In this document: positions 41,751 to 52,761 of the stretch, piece by piece | How positions within the stretch are numbered: position 1 is the stretch's first letter | How the letters are laid out: each line of letters opens with the position of its first letter | DNA from: Deinococcus sp. YIM 134068 | GTDB lineage: Bacteria > Deinococcota > Deinococci > Deinococcales > Deinococcaceae | NCBI RefSeq assembly: GCF_036543075.1 | Contig: NZ_JAZHPF010000020.1 | Coordinates: 1 to 64,000 of the forward strand | DNA length: 64,000 bases | Direction: 5' to 3' | Notes under the pieces: generated by a model | What the model saw: only the letters and a program-made list of their open reading frames with translations | What the model was told of the DNA's origin: nothing | Databases searched by the model: none | Program-made: the position numbers and the translations under genes

Positions 41751-42695
41751 ATGCGCCGTCTCCTGCCCCTCCTCCTCACCCCCCTGCTCGTCGCCGCCGC
41801 GCCCGTTCCGGCGAAACCGCTCCGGGTAGTCGTCCTGAGCGACTTCAATGGCTCCTACGGCAGCACCGCGTACCCGGCGGCCCTGACCCGCAGCGTGGGT
41901 CGAATCGTGCGCGAGTGGAGGCCCGACCTCGTGCTGTCGGCGGGCGACCTGATCGCCGGGCAGCAGGCGAGCTTGACGGACGCGCGGGTACGGGCGATGT
42001 GGGCCGCCTTCGACCGGGACGTTCACGCGCCGTTGCGGGAGGCGGGCATCCCCTTCGCCGCCGCGCTGGGCAACCACGACGCGGGCCTGAGCCGGGACCG
42101 GAGGCTGGCCGCCGAGTACTGGAGGGAACACGCACCGAAGTTGAACTACGTGGAGCGGGCGAATTTCCCCTTCCGCTCCAGCTTCACCTTCGGCGGCAGC
42201 CTGTTCGTCGCCGTACTGGACGCGAGCGGCCCGAACGTGGGTGCAGATCAACGCGCGTGGCTGGCCCGGCAACTCGCCACCCCGCAGGCGCGGCGCGCGG
42301 GCATCCGTCTCGTGCTCGGCCACCTCCCGCTCGCGGGCGTGAGCGAGGGCAAGAACAAACCCGGCGAGGTCATCCGCGACCCCCTCCCGCTGAGGGAGGT
42401 CATGGAGGAGGGGCAGGTCCTCGCTTACGTCAGCGGCCACCACGCCGCCTTCTACCCCGGACGGCTGGGCGGGTTGAACGTCCTCGCCAGCGGCGGCATC
42501 GGCGGGCGGCACTATGTGGGCCATCCGGGCACGGCGCGGAGTACGGTCACGCTGCTCAGCCTGAACACGGCGCAGGGCACCGCCACCTTCCAGACCTTCG
42601 ACGCGGACACGGGCGCGGATGTGAGGACGGCCTCGCTGCCTGCGAGATTGAGCGGGTTGGGCGGGCCGCTGGTGCGGGTGAATGATCTCGAATAA
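41751..42695 (+). CDS. Secreted calcineurin-like metallophosphoesterase
   Basis: A 314-residue exported phosphoesterase. After a signal peptide (MRRLLPLLLTPLLVAAAPVPA) come the metal-binding motifs of the fold: the first Asp in VVLSDFNGSYG (where most family members have DxH, here D-F-N), GDLI with LVLSAGDLIAG, GNHDAG, LGHLP and SGHHAAFY. The loss of His from the first motif may change metal use. GGGGAGG lies directly before the ATG. The substrate, a nucleotide or phospholipid phosphate, cannot be told. Confidence 0.85.
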   Translation: MRRLLPLLLTPLLVAAAPVPAKPLRVVVLSDFNGSYGSTAYPAALTRSVGRIVREWRPDLVLSAGDLIAGQQASLTDARVRAMWAAFDRDVHAPLREAGIPFAAALGNHDAGLSRDRRLAAEYWREHAPKLNYVERANFPFRSSFTFGGSLFVAVLDASGPNVGADQRAWLARQLATPQARRAGIRLVLGHLPLAGVSEGKNKPGEVIRDPLPLREVMEEGQVLAYVSGHHAAFYPGRLGGLNVLASGGIGGRHYVGHPGTARSTVTLLSLNTAQGTATFQTFDADTGADVRTASLPARLSGLGGPLVRVNDLE

Positions 42696-42726
42696 TTGGT
42701 GCGTCTATTTTTCGAGGACGCCAAGC

Positions 42727-42776
42727 CAGCTCACCCCCACCCGGCCTCCCCCCTCAAGGGGGAGGGGCAACACAAC
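42727..42776. repeat. Dispersed CCCTCTCC-type repeat, copy 5 (short)
   Basis: CACCCGGCCTCCCCCCTCAAGGGGGAGGGGCAA is a compact hairpin between the convergent phosphoesterase and sulfurtransferase genes. It may terminate either transcript. Confidence 0.55.
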
Positions 42777-42865
42777 AGCTCCACGTCCTCCTGTGGCCGT
42801 CCAAAAGAAAGGGCCGGGAACGCCCCAGCCCTCTGCCCTCAGCCTTCAACTTTTTGCTTACCGCC

Positions 42866-43726
<861 letters not shown>

Positions 43727-43843
43727 GATGGTCTGCCTCCTTGAGCTTCAGGGGAATGACGGGCCGGGCAAGTCGTTGACCGAAAAGGTCAACTGGACGC
43801 CGCTCACCATACCGCCTCGCGGGGCGGGGGTACAGTTGGCCCC

Positions 43844-44287
43844 ATGACCCAGCCCGCGTCCGCGCCCCTGCCCGAACGGCTCCAGAGCATCGTCTCGCTG
43901 TTCAAGTCCGCACCCAAGCCCCTGCGCCTCCAGGCCCTGCTGGAGTACAGCCGCAAGCTCCCGCCCCTGCCCGAGAAGTACGTCGAACACCCCGAGTTCC
44001 TGCAAGCGGTGCCCGAGTGCGCCAGCCCCTTTTTCCTCGTGACCGAACGGGCGGAGAACGGCGGCGTCAACATGTATTTCAAGGTGCCCGAGGAGGCCCC
44101 CACCGTGCGCGGTTACGCGGGCATCCTCCACGAGGCGCTGCAAGGCGAGTCGCCCGAGACGATCCTGAACGTGCCCGATCAGTTCTACATGGATATGGGC
44201 CTGTCCGAACTCATCACGCCGATGCGGCTGCGCGGCATGGGCGCGATTCTGATGCGGCTGAAGAACGAGGTGCGGGAGCACGCGTAG
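43844..44287 (+). CDS. sufE: SufE, cysteine desulfurase activator
   Basis: Accepts sulfur from SufS and passes it on for Fe-S cluster assembly. The 147-residue product has LLEYSRKLPPLPE, the sulfur-accepting Cys in VPECASPFFL, and the C-terminal FYMDMGLSELITPMRLRGMGAIL typical of the family. TACAGT (43831-43836) lies 7 nt before the ATG, suggesting a leaderless mRNA. Other suf genes are not in the window. Confidence 0.95.
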   Translation: MTQPASAPLPERLQSIVSLFKSAPKPLRLQALLEYSRKLPPLPEKYVEHPEFLQAVPECASPFFLVTERAENGGVNMYFKVPEEAPTVRGYAGILHEALQGESPETILNVPDQFYMDMGLSELITPMRLRGMGAILMRLKNEVREHA

Positions 44288-44305
44288 GCGTGTGGCACGT
44301 AGTTT

Positions 44306-44346
44306 GTCGCTTGTAGAGGGAGACCCTTTCTTTTTCCACAAGCGAC
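44306..44346. terminator. Hairpin between convergent sufE and rdgB
   Basis: GTCGCTTGT (44306-44314) pairs perfectly with ACAAGCGAC (44338-44346) around a pyrimidine-rich loop, and outer TGTGGC/GCCACA words can add to it. It probably ends both transcripts. Confidence 0.65.
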
Positions 44347-44370
44347 GGGCCACAGGCCACAAGCCCTCGT

Positions 44371-44973
44371 CTACGCGCTCCGCTGCGCCGCCAGCAACCC
44401 CGCCAGCGCCCGCCCCCGGTGACTGATCGCCTGCTTGTCCTCCAGCGTCATCTCGGCCAGCGTCCGGGTCTCGCCGTCGGGGACGAAGAGGGGGTCGTAG
44501 CCGAAGCCGCTTTCGCCGCGTGGACCCTCCAGCAACCTTCCCGTCAGCTCGCCCCGGTAGGTCTCCACGTGGCCGTCGGGGTGGGCGAGGATGACCACCG
44601 AGACGAACCGCGCGCGGCGGTCGCGCTGGCCGCGCAGCTTCTCCAGCAGGTACAGGTTGCGCTCGTTGTCGTTCGCCCGGTTGCCGAAGCGGGCGCTGTA
44701 GACGCCGGGCTGGCCGTCCAGGGCCGCGACCTCCAGCCCCGAGTCGTCGGCGAGGGCGGGCACGCCGCGCATCAGGGCCGCCGCGCACGCCTTGAGGGCC
44801 GCGTTCTCCTCGTAGGTCGTGCCCGTCTCGTCGGGCAGCGGCAGCCCGCTCAGGCCCTCCAATTGCCAGCCCAGCCCGCCGAGCGCCGCCGCGATCTCGC
44901 GCACCTTGCCCGCATTCCCGGTCGCCACGACCACCCGCGTTCCGTCCTCCAGCCGCCTCGCTTCACTCGTCAC
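44371..44973 (-). CDS. rdgB: Non-canonical purine NTP pyrophosphatase (RdgB/HAM1)
   Basis: Hydrolyses dITP, dXTP and ITP to keep them out of DNA and RNA. The 200-residue product has VVATGNAGKVREI, TYEENAALKACAA, the catalytic ADDSGLEVAALDGQPGVYSARF, FGYDPLFVPD and the closing ISHRGRAL. It starts at GTG 44973; TACACT (44981-44986) is 7 nt upstream, and a GGAGGT lies in the gap, so both leaderless and SD-led translation are possible. Confidence 0.95.
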   Translation of the reverse strand: MTSEARRLEDGTRVVVATGNAGKVREIAAALGGLGWQLEGLSGLPLPDETGTTYEENAALKACAAALMRGVPALADDSGLEVAALDGQPGVYSARFGNRANDNERNLYLLEKLRGQRDRRARFVSVVILAHPDGHVETYRGELTGRLLEGPRGESGFGYDPLFVPDGETRTLAEMTLEDKQAISHRGRALAGLLAAQRSA

Positions 44974-45401
44974 ACCTCCGAGTGTAGGTGAGGCGTTGGC
45001 ACAAAGGTCTTTCTGCCGTTGAGCGGGGGGCTAGGCACGTTCACCTCCTCCAGCTTGTCCTTTCGGGGCGTTTGATGTCATCAACGGATCAGGAGGTGGA
45101 CCGATTCTCCTGTCTGACAGAAGGACGAGCGTTGCTCGCCACCCCTCTCCCCAGCCCTCTGCTTCGCAGCTCTACGAGTCACCCGCAGGGGGAGAGGGAG
45201 CAAAAGCACATCTGGCGCGCTCGCCTTCTTTTGCCCCTCCCCCTTGAGGGGAGAGGTTGGGACTTGTAAAGCTCCGCAGGAGAGGGGGTGAACAGGCGGG
45301 GCATTCCCAGAGAGGAGGACCGTAACTCCCTGTAATCTGTCACCGGTACGTCGGGAAGACTTCACCCAAGCCAACACACCGTCCTGCTGGAAGCTGGCCG
45401 C
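44974..45401. repeat. Repeat cluster, copy 6
   Basis: A 428-bp gap. 45111-45224 is nearly identical to the reverse complement of 27311-27423, including the GACGAGCGTTGCTCGCCACCC start and the TCTGCTTCGCAGCTCTACGA core. 45225-45305 continues with a CTCCCCCTTGAGGGGAGAGG hairpin and GAGGGGGTGAACAGGC. 45380-45398 adds GCTGGAAGCTGGCC words. No gene is visible. Confidence 0.75.
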
Positions 45402-46091
45402 CTACCGCTCCCCTCCCAACGGCACCTCCGCCCGCACCCGCCACCGCGTCTCGCCCTCCCGCCGCTCGAAGAGGGACACGGAGCGGTACGTCTGGGTGTG
45501 GTGCGCGGCGGTCAGGCGTTCCAGCCGCTCGCGCAGGCCCGACGCGTCGTCCCCGCCGTAGGGCTGGACGAGCGTGAAGTGCGGTTGCCAGGAATCCAGG
45601 CCGCGCGGCGTGCGGAGCAGGGCCATGCGCGCCCGCTCGAAAGGTCGGCCATACTCGTCCTCCTTCCCGTCGAACGGCGAGGCGGTCACGAAGCGCGCGA
45701 GCCGGGCGAGGAGCAGCGTGTGAAGGACGGTCAGCGGCGTGTTGGCATCGAAGCGGTGAACCCAGGTCGTGCCGTCGTCCCAGGCCTCCACCCGCCCGCC
45801 CGTCAGCGTCAGGACCGCGCCCGGCGACAGGCAGGCGACGCAGGCGCGCACCTCCGCCTCGATCTCCGGCCACCACGCGGGGTCGGTGGTGAAGCCCTCC
45901 ACGAGCGTCAGGTGCAGGCCATAGGGTCCCGCGTCCGTCTGATCCTCCGGGCGCAGGAAGCTCGGCAGCGGGAGTTCCCGACCCTCGCGCACGTCGTAGC
46001 CGAGCAGTTCGCTCCCCGCCCGGTAGTACGGGCTATCCCCCGGCGGGCAGAGGTAGACGGCGAAACGCGTAGCTGTGCGCGGCTCAGTCAT
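45402..46091 (-). CDS. DUF1045-type 2H phosphoesterase superfamily protein
   Basis: A 229-residue protein of the RNA-ligase/cyclic phosphodiesterase-like (2H) fold. It has two HxT motifs, LHLTLVEGF (residues about 60) and PHFTLVQPYGG (about 170), the catalytic pair of the fold. The N-terminus RFAVYLCPPGDSPYYRAGSELLGYD matches the DUF1045 proteins that often accompany phosphonate genes, although no phn genes lie here. A 2',3'-cyclic or phosphonate-ester substrate is inferred. GCTGAC-type word repeats precede it (46117-46143). Confidence 0.8.
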   Translation of the reverse strand: MTEPRTATRFAVYLCPPGDSPYYRAGSELLGYDVREGRELPLPSFLRPEDQTDAGPYGLHLTLVEGFTTDPAWWPEIEAEVRACVACLSPGAVLTLTGGRVEAWDDGTTWVHRFDANTPLTVLHTLLLARLARFVTASPFDGKEDEYGRPFERARMALLRTPRGLDSWQPHFTLVQPYGGDDASGLRERLERLTAAHHTQTYRSVSLFERREGETRWRVRAEVPLGGER

Positions 46092-46148
46092 GGGAGGACC
46101 TGAGATGGGCCGGAAGCTGACCGCTGACGGCTGAAAGCTGACCGCCCC

Positions 46149-47074
<926 letters not shown>

Positions 47075-47081
<7 letters not shown>

Positions 47082-47113
47082 GGGTGCCCCCCCGCTTTCT
47101 CAGTGTGGTGCAT
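47075..47113 (-). CDS. 12-codon upstream ORF overlapping the corA start
   Basis: Encodes MHHTEKAGGHPC from ATG 47113 and ends with TGA at 47075, overlapping the corA GTG by 7 nt. GGAGG (47121-47125) is 7 nt upstream, the best ribosome binding site in the corA leader. It is one frame away from corA; adding one G to the G7 run would join it to corA. It is therefore either a coupling leader peptide or the true N-terminus with a slip or sequence error. Confidence 0.55.
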
Positions 47114-47198
47114 GGCGCGTCCTCCGGTGGGGAAGGGATGGCGTGGGGGCGAAACTGGGCGGCTCGTGCTCGGCGTCCAGGGCTAAGTTCACGTTCAT
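47100..47198 (-). CDS. 32-codon Pro/Arg-rich leader ORF upstream of corA
   Basis: Starts at ATG 47198 behind a very strong AAGGAGGGGAGGTG ribosome binding site, about 30 nt after the predicted transcription start. The peptide has an acidic stretch DAEHEPP, then FAPTPSLPHRRTRHAP. It is in the same frame as corA, separated by its TGA and 6 sense codons, and it overlaps the 12-codon ORF by 14 nt. The Pro-then-Arg composition recalls MgtL, the Mg2+-sensing leader of enterobacterial mgtA; shared function is speculative. Confidence 0.6.
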   Translation of the reverse strand: MNVNLALDAEHEPPSFAPTPSLPHRRTRHAPH

Positions 47199-47235
47199 CA
47201 CCTCCCCTCCTTCGGCGCGCGTAGGCGCAGGGGTC

Positions 47236-47265
47236 ATGCTAGCGGGCGGGGTGGGAGTCGGGCAA
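47236..47265 (-). promoter_or_regulatory. corA leader promoter
   Basis: TTGCCC (47265-47260) and TAGCAT (47241-47236) with an 18-bp spacer. It lies just after the ferredoxin terminator, so corA has its own transcript, which would begin near 47229. Confidence 0.6.
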
Positions 47266-47280
47266 GCAGAGGGAAGGGAA

Positions 47281-47366
47281 GGTCGAGAGGTCGAGGGGTC
47301 AGGAGTCGAGCAACCCCACGCGCCTCCTCGCCTCGACCCCTCGACTTCTTGACTCCTCGACCAGCC
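47281..47366. repeat. GTCGAGG-word inverted repeat between ferredoxin and corA
   Basis: GGTCGAGAGGTCGAGGGGTCAGGAGTCGAG faces CTCGACCCCTCGACTTCTTGACTCCTCGACC as an imperfect long hairpin made of short GTCGAGG words. A sister element lies at 52670-52740. Confidence 0.6.
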
Positions 47367-47379
47367 GCCCCACAGCCAC

Positions 47380-47407
47380 AAAAAACACCCCGGCACGAGG
47401 ACCGGGG
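47380..47407 (-). terminator. Intrinsic terminator of the ferredoxin gene
   Basis: Read on the minus strand, CCCCGG (47407-47402) pairs with CCGGGG (47393-47388) around an 8-nt loop, followed by TG and TTTTTT (47385-47380). Confidence 0.85.
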
Positions 47408-47426
47408 CGCAGCAACCCGAGGCGGC

Positions 47427-47663
<237 letters not shown>

Positions 47664-47769
47664 GCGAGACAGTATGCACACCCCCCAGGGGCCTGACAAG
47701 GACAATCCCCCAATGGGGCTAGTCAGGTGTTTTTTACGTCCGGGCGCGGAAAAAAGCCGAGCGTCAGGC

Positions 47770-48611
47770 TCAGGATTGGGTCGGAGCGGGGCCGCTTTGC
47801 AGGTGCGCCTCGGCCAGCCGAAGGTCCCCCTCCCCGTCCACGTCGTTGCCGACGGCGGCGTGCGGGGTGATCAGGGCGCGGGCGGACACGCCGAGGATGG
47901 TGCTGACGCGGGCCTCCAACTCGGCCACGGTGAGGCGGCCCGTGAGGAGCCGCACGAGGACGCCGGGGCCGATCAGTCCGGCAAGCCGCAGGGGGGCCTT
48001 GCGCGCGGCGAGCACCTCGCGCAACCTCGGGAGGAACTGGCCGACCAGCCGGGGGTCGAGCAGGAAGACGTTCCCGCCCGTGAAGGTGCCGTCGCGCAAT
48101 CGGGCATAGGTGCGCCGCACGCCGGGATAGGCCCGCTCGCAGTCCTCGCGCCGGACGACCGGGTAGACGAGGGCAGCGTCCACGGGGGCGGCGGCGAGGA
48201 CCTCGGCCAGTTGCCCCGGCCCCAGCAGCGGAATGTCGGCGGTGACGACGAGAACGCGCTCACCGGACGTGAGGCCCGCCTGCGAGAGCGCCTCCACGCC
48301 CGCCTCCAGGTTGCTCAGGAGGGTGCCGTGGTCGGTGACGCGCTCGTCGATCAGTTTGTCAAGCGCGGGTGTGGTCGGCCCCACGTAGGCGACGCGCGAG
48401 ACCCGCCCGCTGCCCCGCAGGGCACGCAGGACGTGGAGGGCCATCGGCTCGCCGCCGACCGGGATCAGGGCCTTGACCGCCACGCCATGCGCCGCCGCGA
48501 AGGGGTCGCCGGGGTCGCCGCCGCCCAGCACGACGGCGCTCCAGCGCGGGCCGGGGGAGGTGGGGAGGGAAGGAGCCGGGGAAGCGGTAAACAGCCCGGC
48601 CTCGGGGGAAC

Positions 48612-48615
<4 letters not shown>
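47770..48615 (-). CDS. NTP-transferase-fold nucleotidyltransferase (MobA/GlmU-like)
   Basis: A 281-residue protein with the nucleotide-binding start [39 protein letters not shown], a variant of the GGxSxRM-K pattern. The metal-binding Asp lies in [10 protein letters not shown], and [11 protein letters not shown] resembles sugar- or molybdopterin-type transferases. The substrate is not evident. Its ATG overlaps the kinase gene stop (ATGA), yet TACGCT (48623-48628) 7 nt upstream could also give a separate leaderless mRNA. Confidence 0.82.
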
Positions 48616-50007
<1,392 letters not shown>

Positions 50008-50018
<11 letters not shown>

Positions 50019-50565
50019 GTTCCGCCCACTCTTCCCGACTCAGGGCGTACTCCACGTCCCCCTGCTCCGATCCCTCGATCACGTCGGGCCAGTCCTGAAA
50101 AAAGGTCCGCACGTACCGCAGCCCCGCCCTCTCCATCACCCGCCGCGAGGCGACGTTAACCGTCATCGTGCAGGCGACAACGCGCTCCGCGTCCAACTCG
50201 GTGAAGGCCCGGCGCACCAGGGCGCGTGCCCCCTCGGTCGCGTAGCCCTGGCCCCAGGCGGAACGCTTCAGGCGGTAGCCGAGTTCCAGGGTCCCCGGCT
50301 CCGCGTCTGGAAGAGGGCGCAGCGCGAACCAGCCCAGGCACCCACCCGTTTCCCGGTCCTCGGCGGCCCAACGACCAGAACGGCTTCCGTCTTCCGCGAT
50401 AAGACGGGCCAGCTCCTCCTTAACCGTCTCGCGCGAGATGGGACGCCCCCCGTTCAGAAAGCGCATGACGGCGGGGTCGCTGTTCAGCTTCCACAGGTCG
50501 TCCTCGTCGGCGGGAGTGAAGCGCCGCAGCGACAGGCGGGCCGTTTCCAACACCGGCCCACTCAC
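50008..50565 (-). CDS. GNAT acetyltransferase, RimJ/RimL-like
   Basis: A 185-residue N-acetyltransferase. It has [21 protein letters not shown] at the start, the acetyl-CoA loop in [22 protein letters not shown] (Q/RxxGxG/A pattern), [13 protein letters not shown] and the aromatic RTFFQDW. GTG 50565 forms a GTGA overlap with the regulator stop and has GGAG 5 nt upstream. It sits between a regulator and its kinase, so it may modify a component or output of that system; this is inferred from the tight coupling. Confidence 0.9.
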
Positions 50566-51224
50566 CGCTCCACCCGGTAGCCGCGCCCGCGCTCGCTTGT
50601 GACGGCCTCCGGCGCGAGCTTGCGGCGCAGGTAGCGCACGTACACGTCCACGATACGCGCCTCGCCGCCGAACTCCGGCCCCCACACCCGGTCGAGCAAT
50701 TCCTCGCGGGTGAACCAGCGTTCGGGCGAGAGCGCCAGCGTCTCGATCAGGGCGTATTCGCGGCCCGTGACGGCGACCTCTGCCCCGTCCCAGGTGACGG
50801 TCCGCGCCACGGTGTCCAGCGTGCCGCGCCCGCCCGCGAACGATACGCGCGGCGCCCCCTGCCCCCGCTCGCGGCGGCTCAGGGCGCGCAGGGTAGCGAG
50901 CAGTTCGGGCATGGCAAACGGCTTGACGAGGTAGGCGTCCCCGCCGAGGTCCAGCCCCTGCACCCGGTCGCTCAGCTCCCCCCGCGCCGTCAGGAAGAGG
51001 ATGGGGGCCTCCACCCCCGCCGCCCGCAACTCCCGCGCCACCCCGAAGCCGTCCTGCCCCGGCAGCATCACGTCCAGCACGATCAGGGGAAAGTCGCCGA
51101 GCAGGGCGGCCTCCAGCCCCTCCGGCCCGGTCTGTGCCCAGGTCGGCACGTAACCCGCCTCGCGCAGCGCCCCCAGCGTGGGTTCGGCGATGCGCGGGTC
51201 GTCCTCCACGAGCAGCAGACGCAT
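50562..51224 (-). CDS. OmpR-family response regulator
   Basis: A 220-residue regulator. The receiver has LLVEDDPRI, phospho-Asp in [13 protein letters not shown], Thr in FLTARG and Lys in VKPFAMPE. The winged-helix domain has [14 protein letters not shown] and [18 protein letters not shown] (51232-51237) is 7 nt before the ATG, suggesting a leaderless mRNA. It is first of a four-gene operon: regulator, acetyltransferase, kinase, nucleotidyltransferase. Confidence 0.94.
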   Translation of the reverse strand: MRLLLVEDDPRIAEPTLGALREAGYVPTWAQTGPEGLEAALLGDFPLIVLDVMLPGQDGFGVARELRAAGVEAPILFLTARGELSDRVQGLDLGGDAYLVKPFAMPELLATLRALSRRERGQGAPRVSFAGGRGTLDTVARTVTWDGAEVAVTGREYALIETLALSPERWFTREELLDRVWGPEFGGEARIVDVYVRYLRRKLAPEAVTSERGRGYRVER

Positions 51225-51258
51225 GGGCGTCAGTGTAGGGGCGGCGGTGAAGGGGGTG

Positions 51259-51621
51259 TTAACTGTTCAAGGCACGCACGAGCGCCCACCCCACCAATCC
51301 CACCCCGACGAGCAGCCCCACGCCCAGCAGCGGCAGCAACCACGGCAGCCGCCTTTGCAGGTCCACACTCCGCCTCCGCGCGTCCGCCAAGACGGGAGCA
51401 GGCAACCCCCGCGCCGCGAGCGCCAGGATGGTCGGTACCACCACGAGGTCGTCCCCCAGCCCCAGCAGCGGCGTCAGGTCGGGCAACAGGTCCACCGGGC
51501 TGACGGCGTAGACGAGCGCGAACAGCGCCGCCAGCCGCGCCCGCCCCGGCGTCCGGCGGTCGCCCACCGCGAACAGCAGCGCCAGCGCGTCCCGCCAGAA
51601 GGGCCGAAGTCGGGAGATCAC
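51259..51621 (-). CDS. DUF1232 (YkvA-like) membrane protein
   Basis: A 120-residue protein with the DUF1232 signature [28 protein letters not shown] in the middle. One TM helix lies in the DUF region and another near the C-terminus ([20 protein letters not shown]). The long frame upstream of GTG 51621 is Arg/Pro-rich and non-native, so GTG ([16 protein letters not shown]) is preferred, with TATTCC 5 nt upstream. Function unknown; YkvA-like proteins are widespread in stress loci. Confidence 0.78.
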   Translation of the reverse strand: MISRLRPFWRDALALLFAVGDRRTPGRARLAALFALVYAVSPVDLLPDLTPLLGLGDDLVVVPTILALAARGLPAPVLADARRRSVDLQRRLPWLLPLLGVGLLVGVGLVGWALVRALNS

Positions 51622-51683
51622 GGCAGGGAATACGGGGTGAGGGGGTGGGAGGTTCCGCGCTGACGGCTGACCGCGCCCCCTGC

Positions 51684-51860
51684 TACACTCTCCCCCGGTT
51701 CGGGGCCGCGCGCCCCGCCTGGAGGTCAACCGGGAAGACGGCTCTCCCACGGGGGAGCGGGCGTGTACCGCGAGGACACGCGAGAGACGACGGACGGCAC
51801 ATCACCGAGAAAGACGCTCCCACACGGGGGCGGGTGATGCTTTGGCTCGTTCCGGTGCTC
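51684..51860 (+). ncRNA. Candidate structured RNA upstream of rplU
   Basis: TACACT (51684-51689) could start an RNA at about 51696. The following 150 nt holds CGGGGC-CGCGC-GCCCCG, a GCTCTCCC/GGGGGAGC hairpin and then an unusual element at 51800-51839. There CATCACC pairs with GGTGATG and CGCTCCC with GGGGGCG, separated only by a one-sided bulge GAGAAAGA. Segments 51734-51765 and 51808-51839 also resemble each other. It may be a ribosomal-protein leader or a small RNA. Confidence 0.4.
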
Positions 51861-51886
51861 TCCTCCCGGTTCGGGCGCGCTCTTGT

Positions 51887-51916
51887 TTGGCCTGCCCGCT
51901 GGCGGTGTGCTAGGAT
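51887..51916 (+). promoter_or_regulatory. Promoter of rplU-rpmA
   Basis: TTGGCC (51887-51892) and TAGGAT (51911-51916), 18-bp spacer. Transcription would begin near 51923, leaving about 100 nt of leader with a CGCCCC/GGGGCG hairpin before the ribosome binding site AGGAGGAGAG. Confidence 0.6.
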
Positions 51917-52024
51917 TTTCCACTGGTGACTCGCCCCCACGCTGGGGCGGACTCGGGTTCGCAAGGACCATGAGCGCCCCCCGGAGCAGCGTTTTTCGGG
52001 CGGGCGCGGCAGGAGGAGAGCAGG

Positions 52025-52327
52025 ATGTTTGCGATTATCGAGAGCGGCGGCAAGCAGTACCGCGTGCAGGAGGGCGACGTGTTGCGCGTCGAGAACCTTC
52101 AGGGCGCGGCGGGCGATCAGTTCAGCCTCACCCCCATCTTCGTGGGCGGTGAGCAGGTCGTGTTCGGGCAGGACGCGGGCCGCTTCACGGTGAACGCCGA
52201 GGTCGTCGAGCACGGCAAGGGCAAGAAAATCTACATCCGCAAGTACAAGAGCGGCATCCAGTACCGCCGCCGCACCGGCCACCGCCAGGGCTTCACGGCG
52301 ATCCGCATTCTGGGCATTCAGGGCTAA
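52025..52327 (+). CDS. rplU: Ribosomal protein L21
   Basis: 50S subunit protein bL21 binding 23S rRNA. The 100-residue product has the family start [18 protein letters not shown], the [21 protein letters not shown] rRNA-binding loop and the end TAIRILGI. A strong AGGAGGAGAGCAGG precedes the ATG. It is followed after 12 bp by rpmA, the usual order, and sits behind a roughly 100-nt leader and a possible upstream structured RNA. Confidence 0.98.
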   Translation: MFAIIESGGKQYRVQEGDVLRVENLQGAAGDQFSLTPIFVGGEQVVFGQDAGRFTVNAEVVEHGKGKKIYIRKYKSGIQYRRRTGHRQGFTAIRILGIQG

Positions 52328-52339
52328 GGAGAGACTGAC

Positions 52340-52615
52340 ATGGCACACAAGAAAGGCGTGGGTTCGTCCAAGAACGGACGCGACAGCAATCCCAAGTACC
52401 TGGGCGTGAAGAAGTTCGGCGGCGAGAAGGTCGTCGCGGGCAACATCCTCGTGCGCCAGCGCGGCACGAAGTTCAAGGCCGGCAATGGCGTCGGCATGGG
52501 CCGCGACCACACCCTGTTCGCCCTCACGGACGGCCAGGTCGTGTTCACCAACCGGGGCGAGCGCGGGCGCTTCATCAGCGTTCAGGTTCCGGCTGCTGCG
52601 GTCGCCGCCGACTGA
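52340..52615 (+). CDS. rpmA: Ribosomal protein L27
   Basis: 50S protein bL27, whose N-terminal tail reaches the peptidyl-transferase centre. The 91-residue product begins directly [24 protein letters not shown], so no N-terminal prosequence needs cleavage as it does in Firmicutes. It contains [21 protein letters not shown] and [17 protein letters not shown] precedes the ATG. It ends the rplU unit at a strong terminator. Confidence 0.98.
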   Translation: MAHKKGVGSSKNGRDSNPKYLGVKKFGGEKVVAGNILVRQRGTKFKAGNGVGMGRDHTLFALTDGQVVFTNRGERGRFISVQVPAAAVAAD

Positions 52616-52630
52616 GCACGGCGATTCCAG

Positions 52631-52669
52631 GCACGCCCTGCCCATGACGCGGCGGGGCGTGTTTTTTTT
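52631..52669 (+). terminator. Strong intrinsic terminator after rpmA
   Basis: CACGCCC (52632-52638) pairs with GGGCGTG (52655-52661), with an inner GCC/GGC, followed by TTTTTTTT (52662-52669). obgE beyond it therefore needs its own promoter or readthrough. Confidence 0.92.
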
Positions 52670-52741
52670 GAGTCGAGAGGTCAGGAGTCGAGGAGTCGAG
52701 TCTCCCCTCTAGACCCCTGGACCCCTCGACTCCTCGACTCA
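52670..52741. repeat. GTCGAGG-word hairpin upstream of obgE
   Basis: GAGTCGAGGAGTCGAG (52685-52700) is exactly complementary to 52725-52740 (16 bp) over a 24-nt loop, composed of GAGTCGAG words. It ends just before the obgE ribosome binding site ACGGAGGTG and is a sister of 47281-47366. Confidence 0.7.
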
Positions 52742-52761
52742 CCGACAACGGAGGTGAACCT

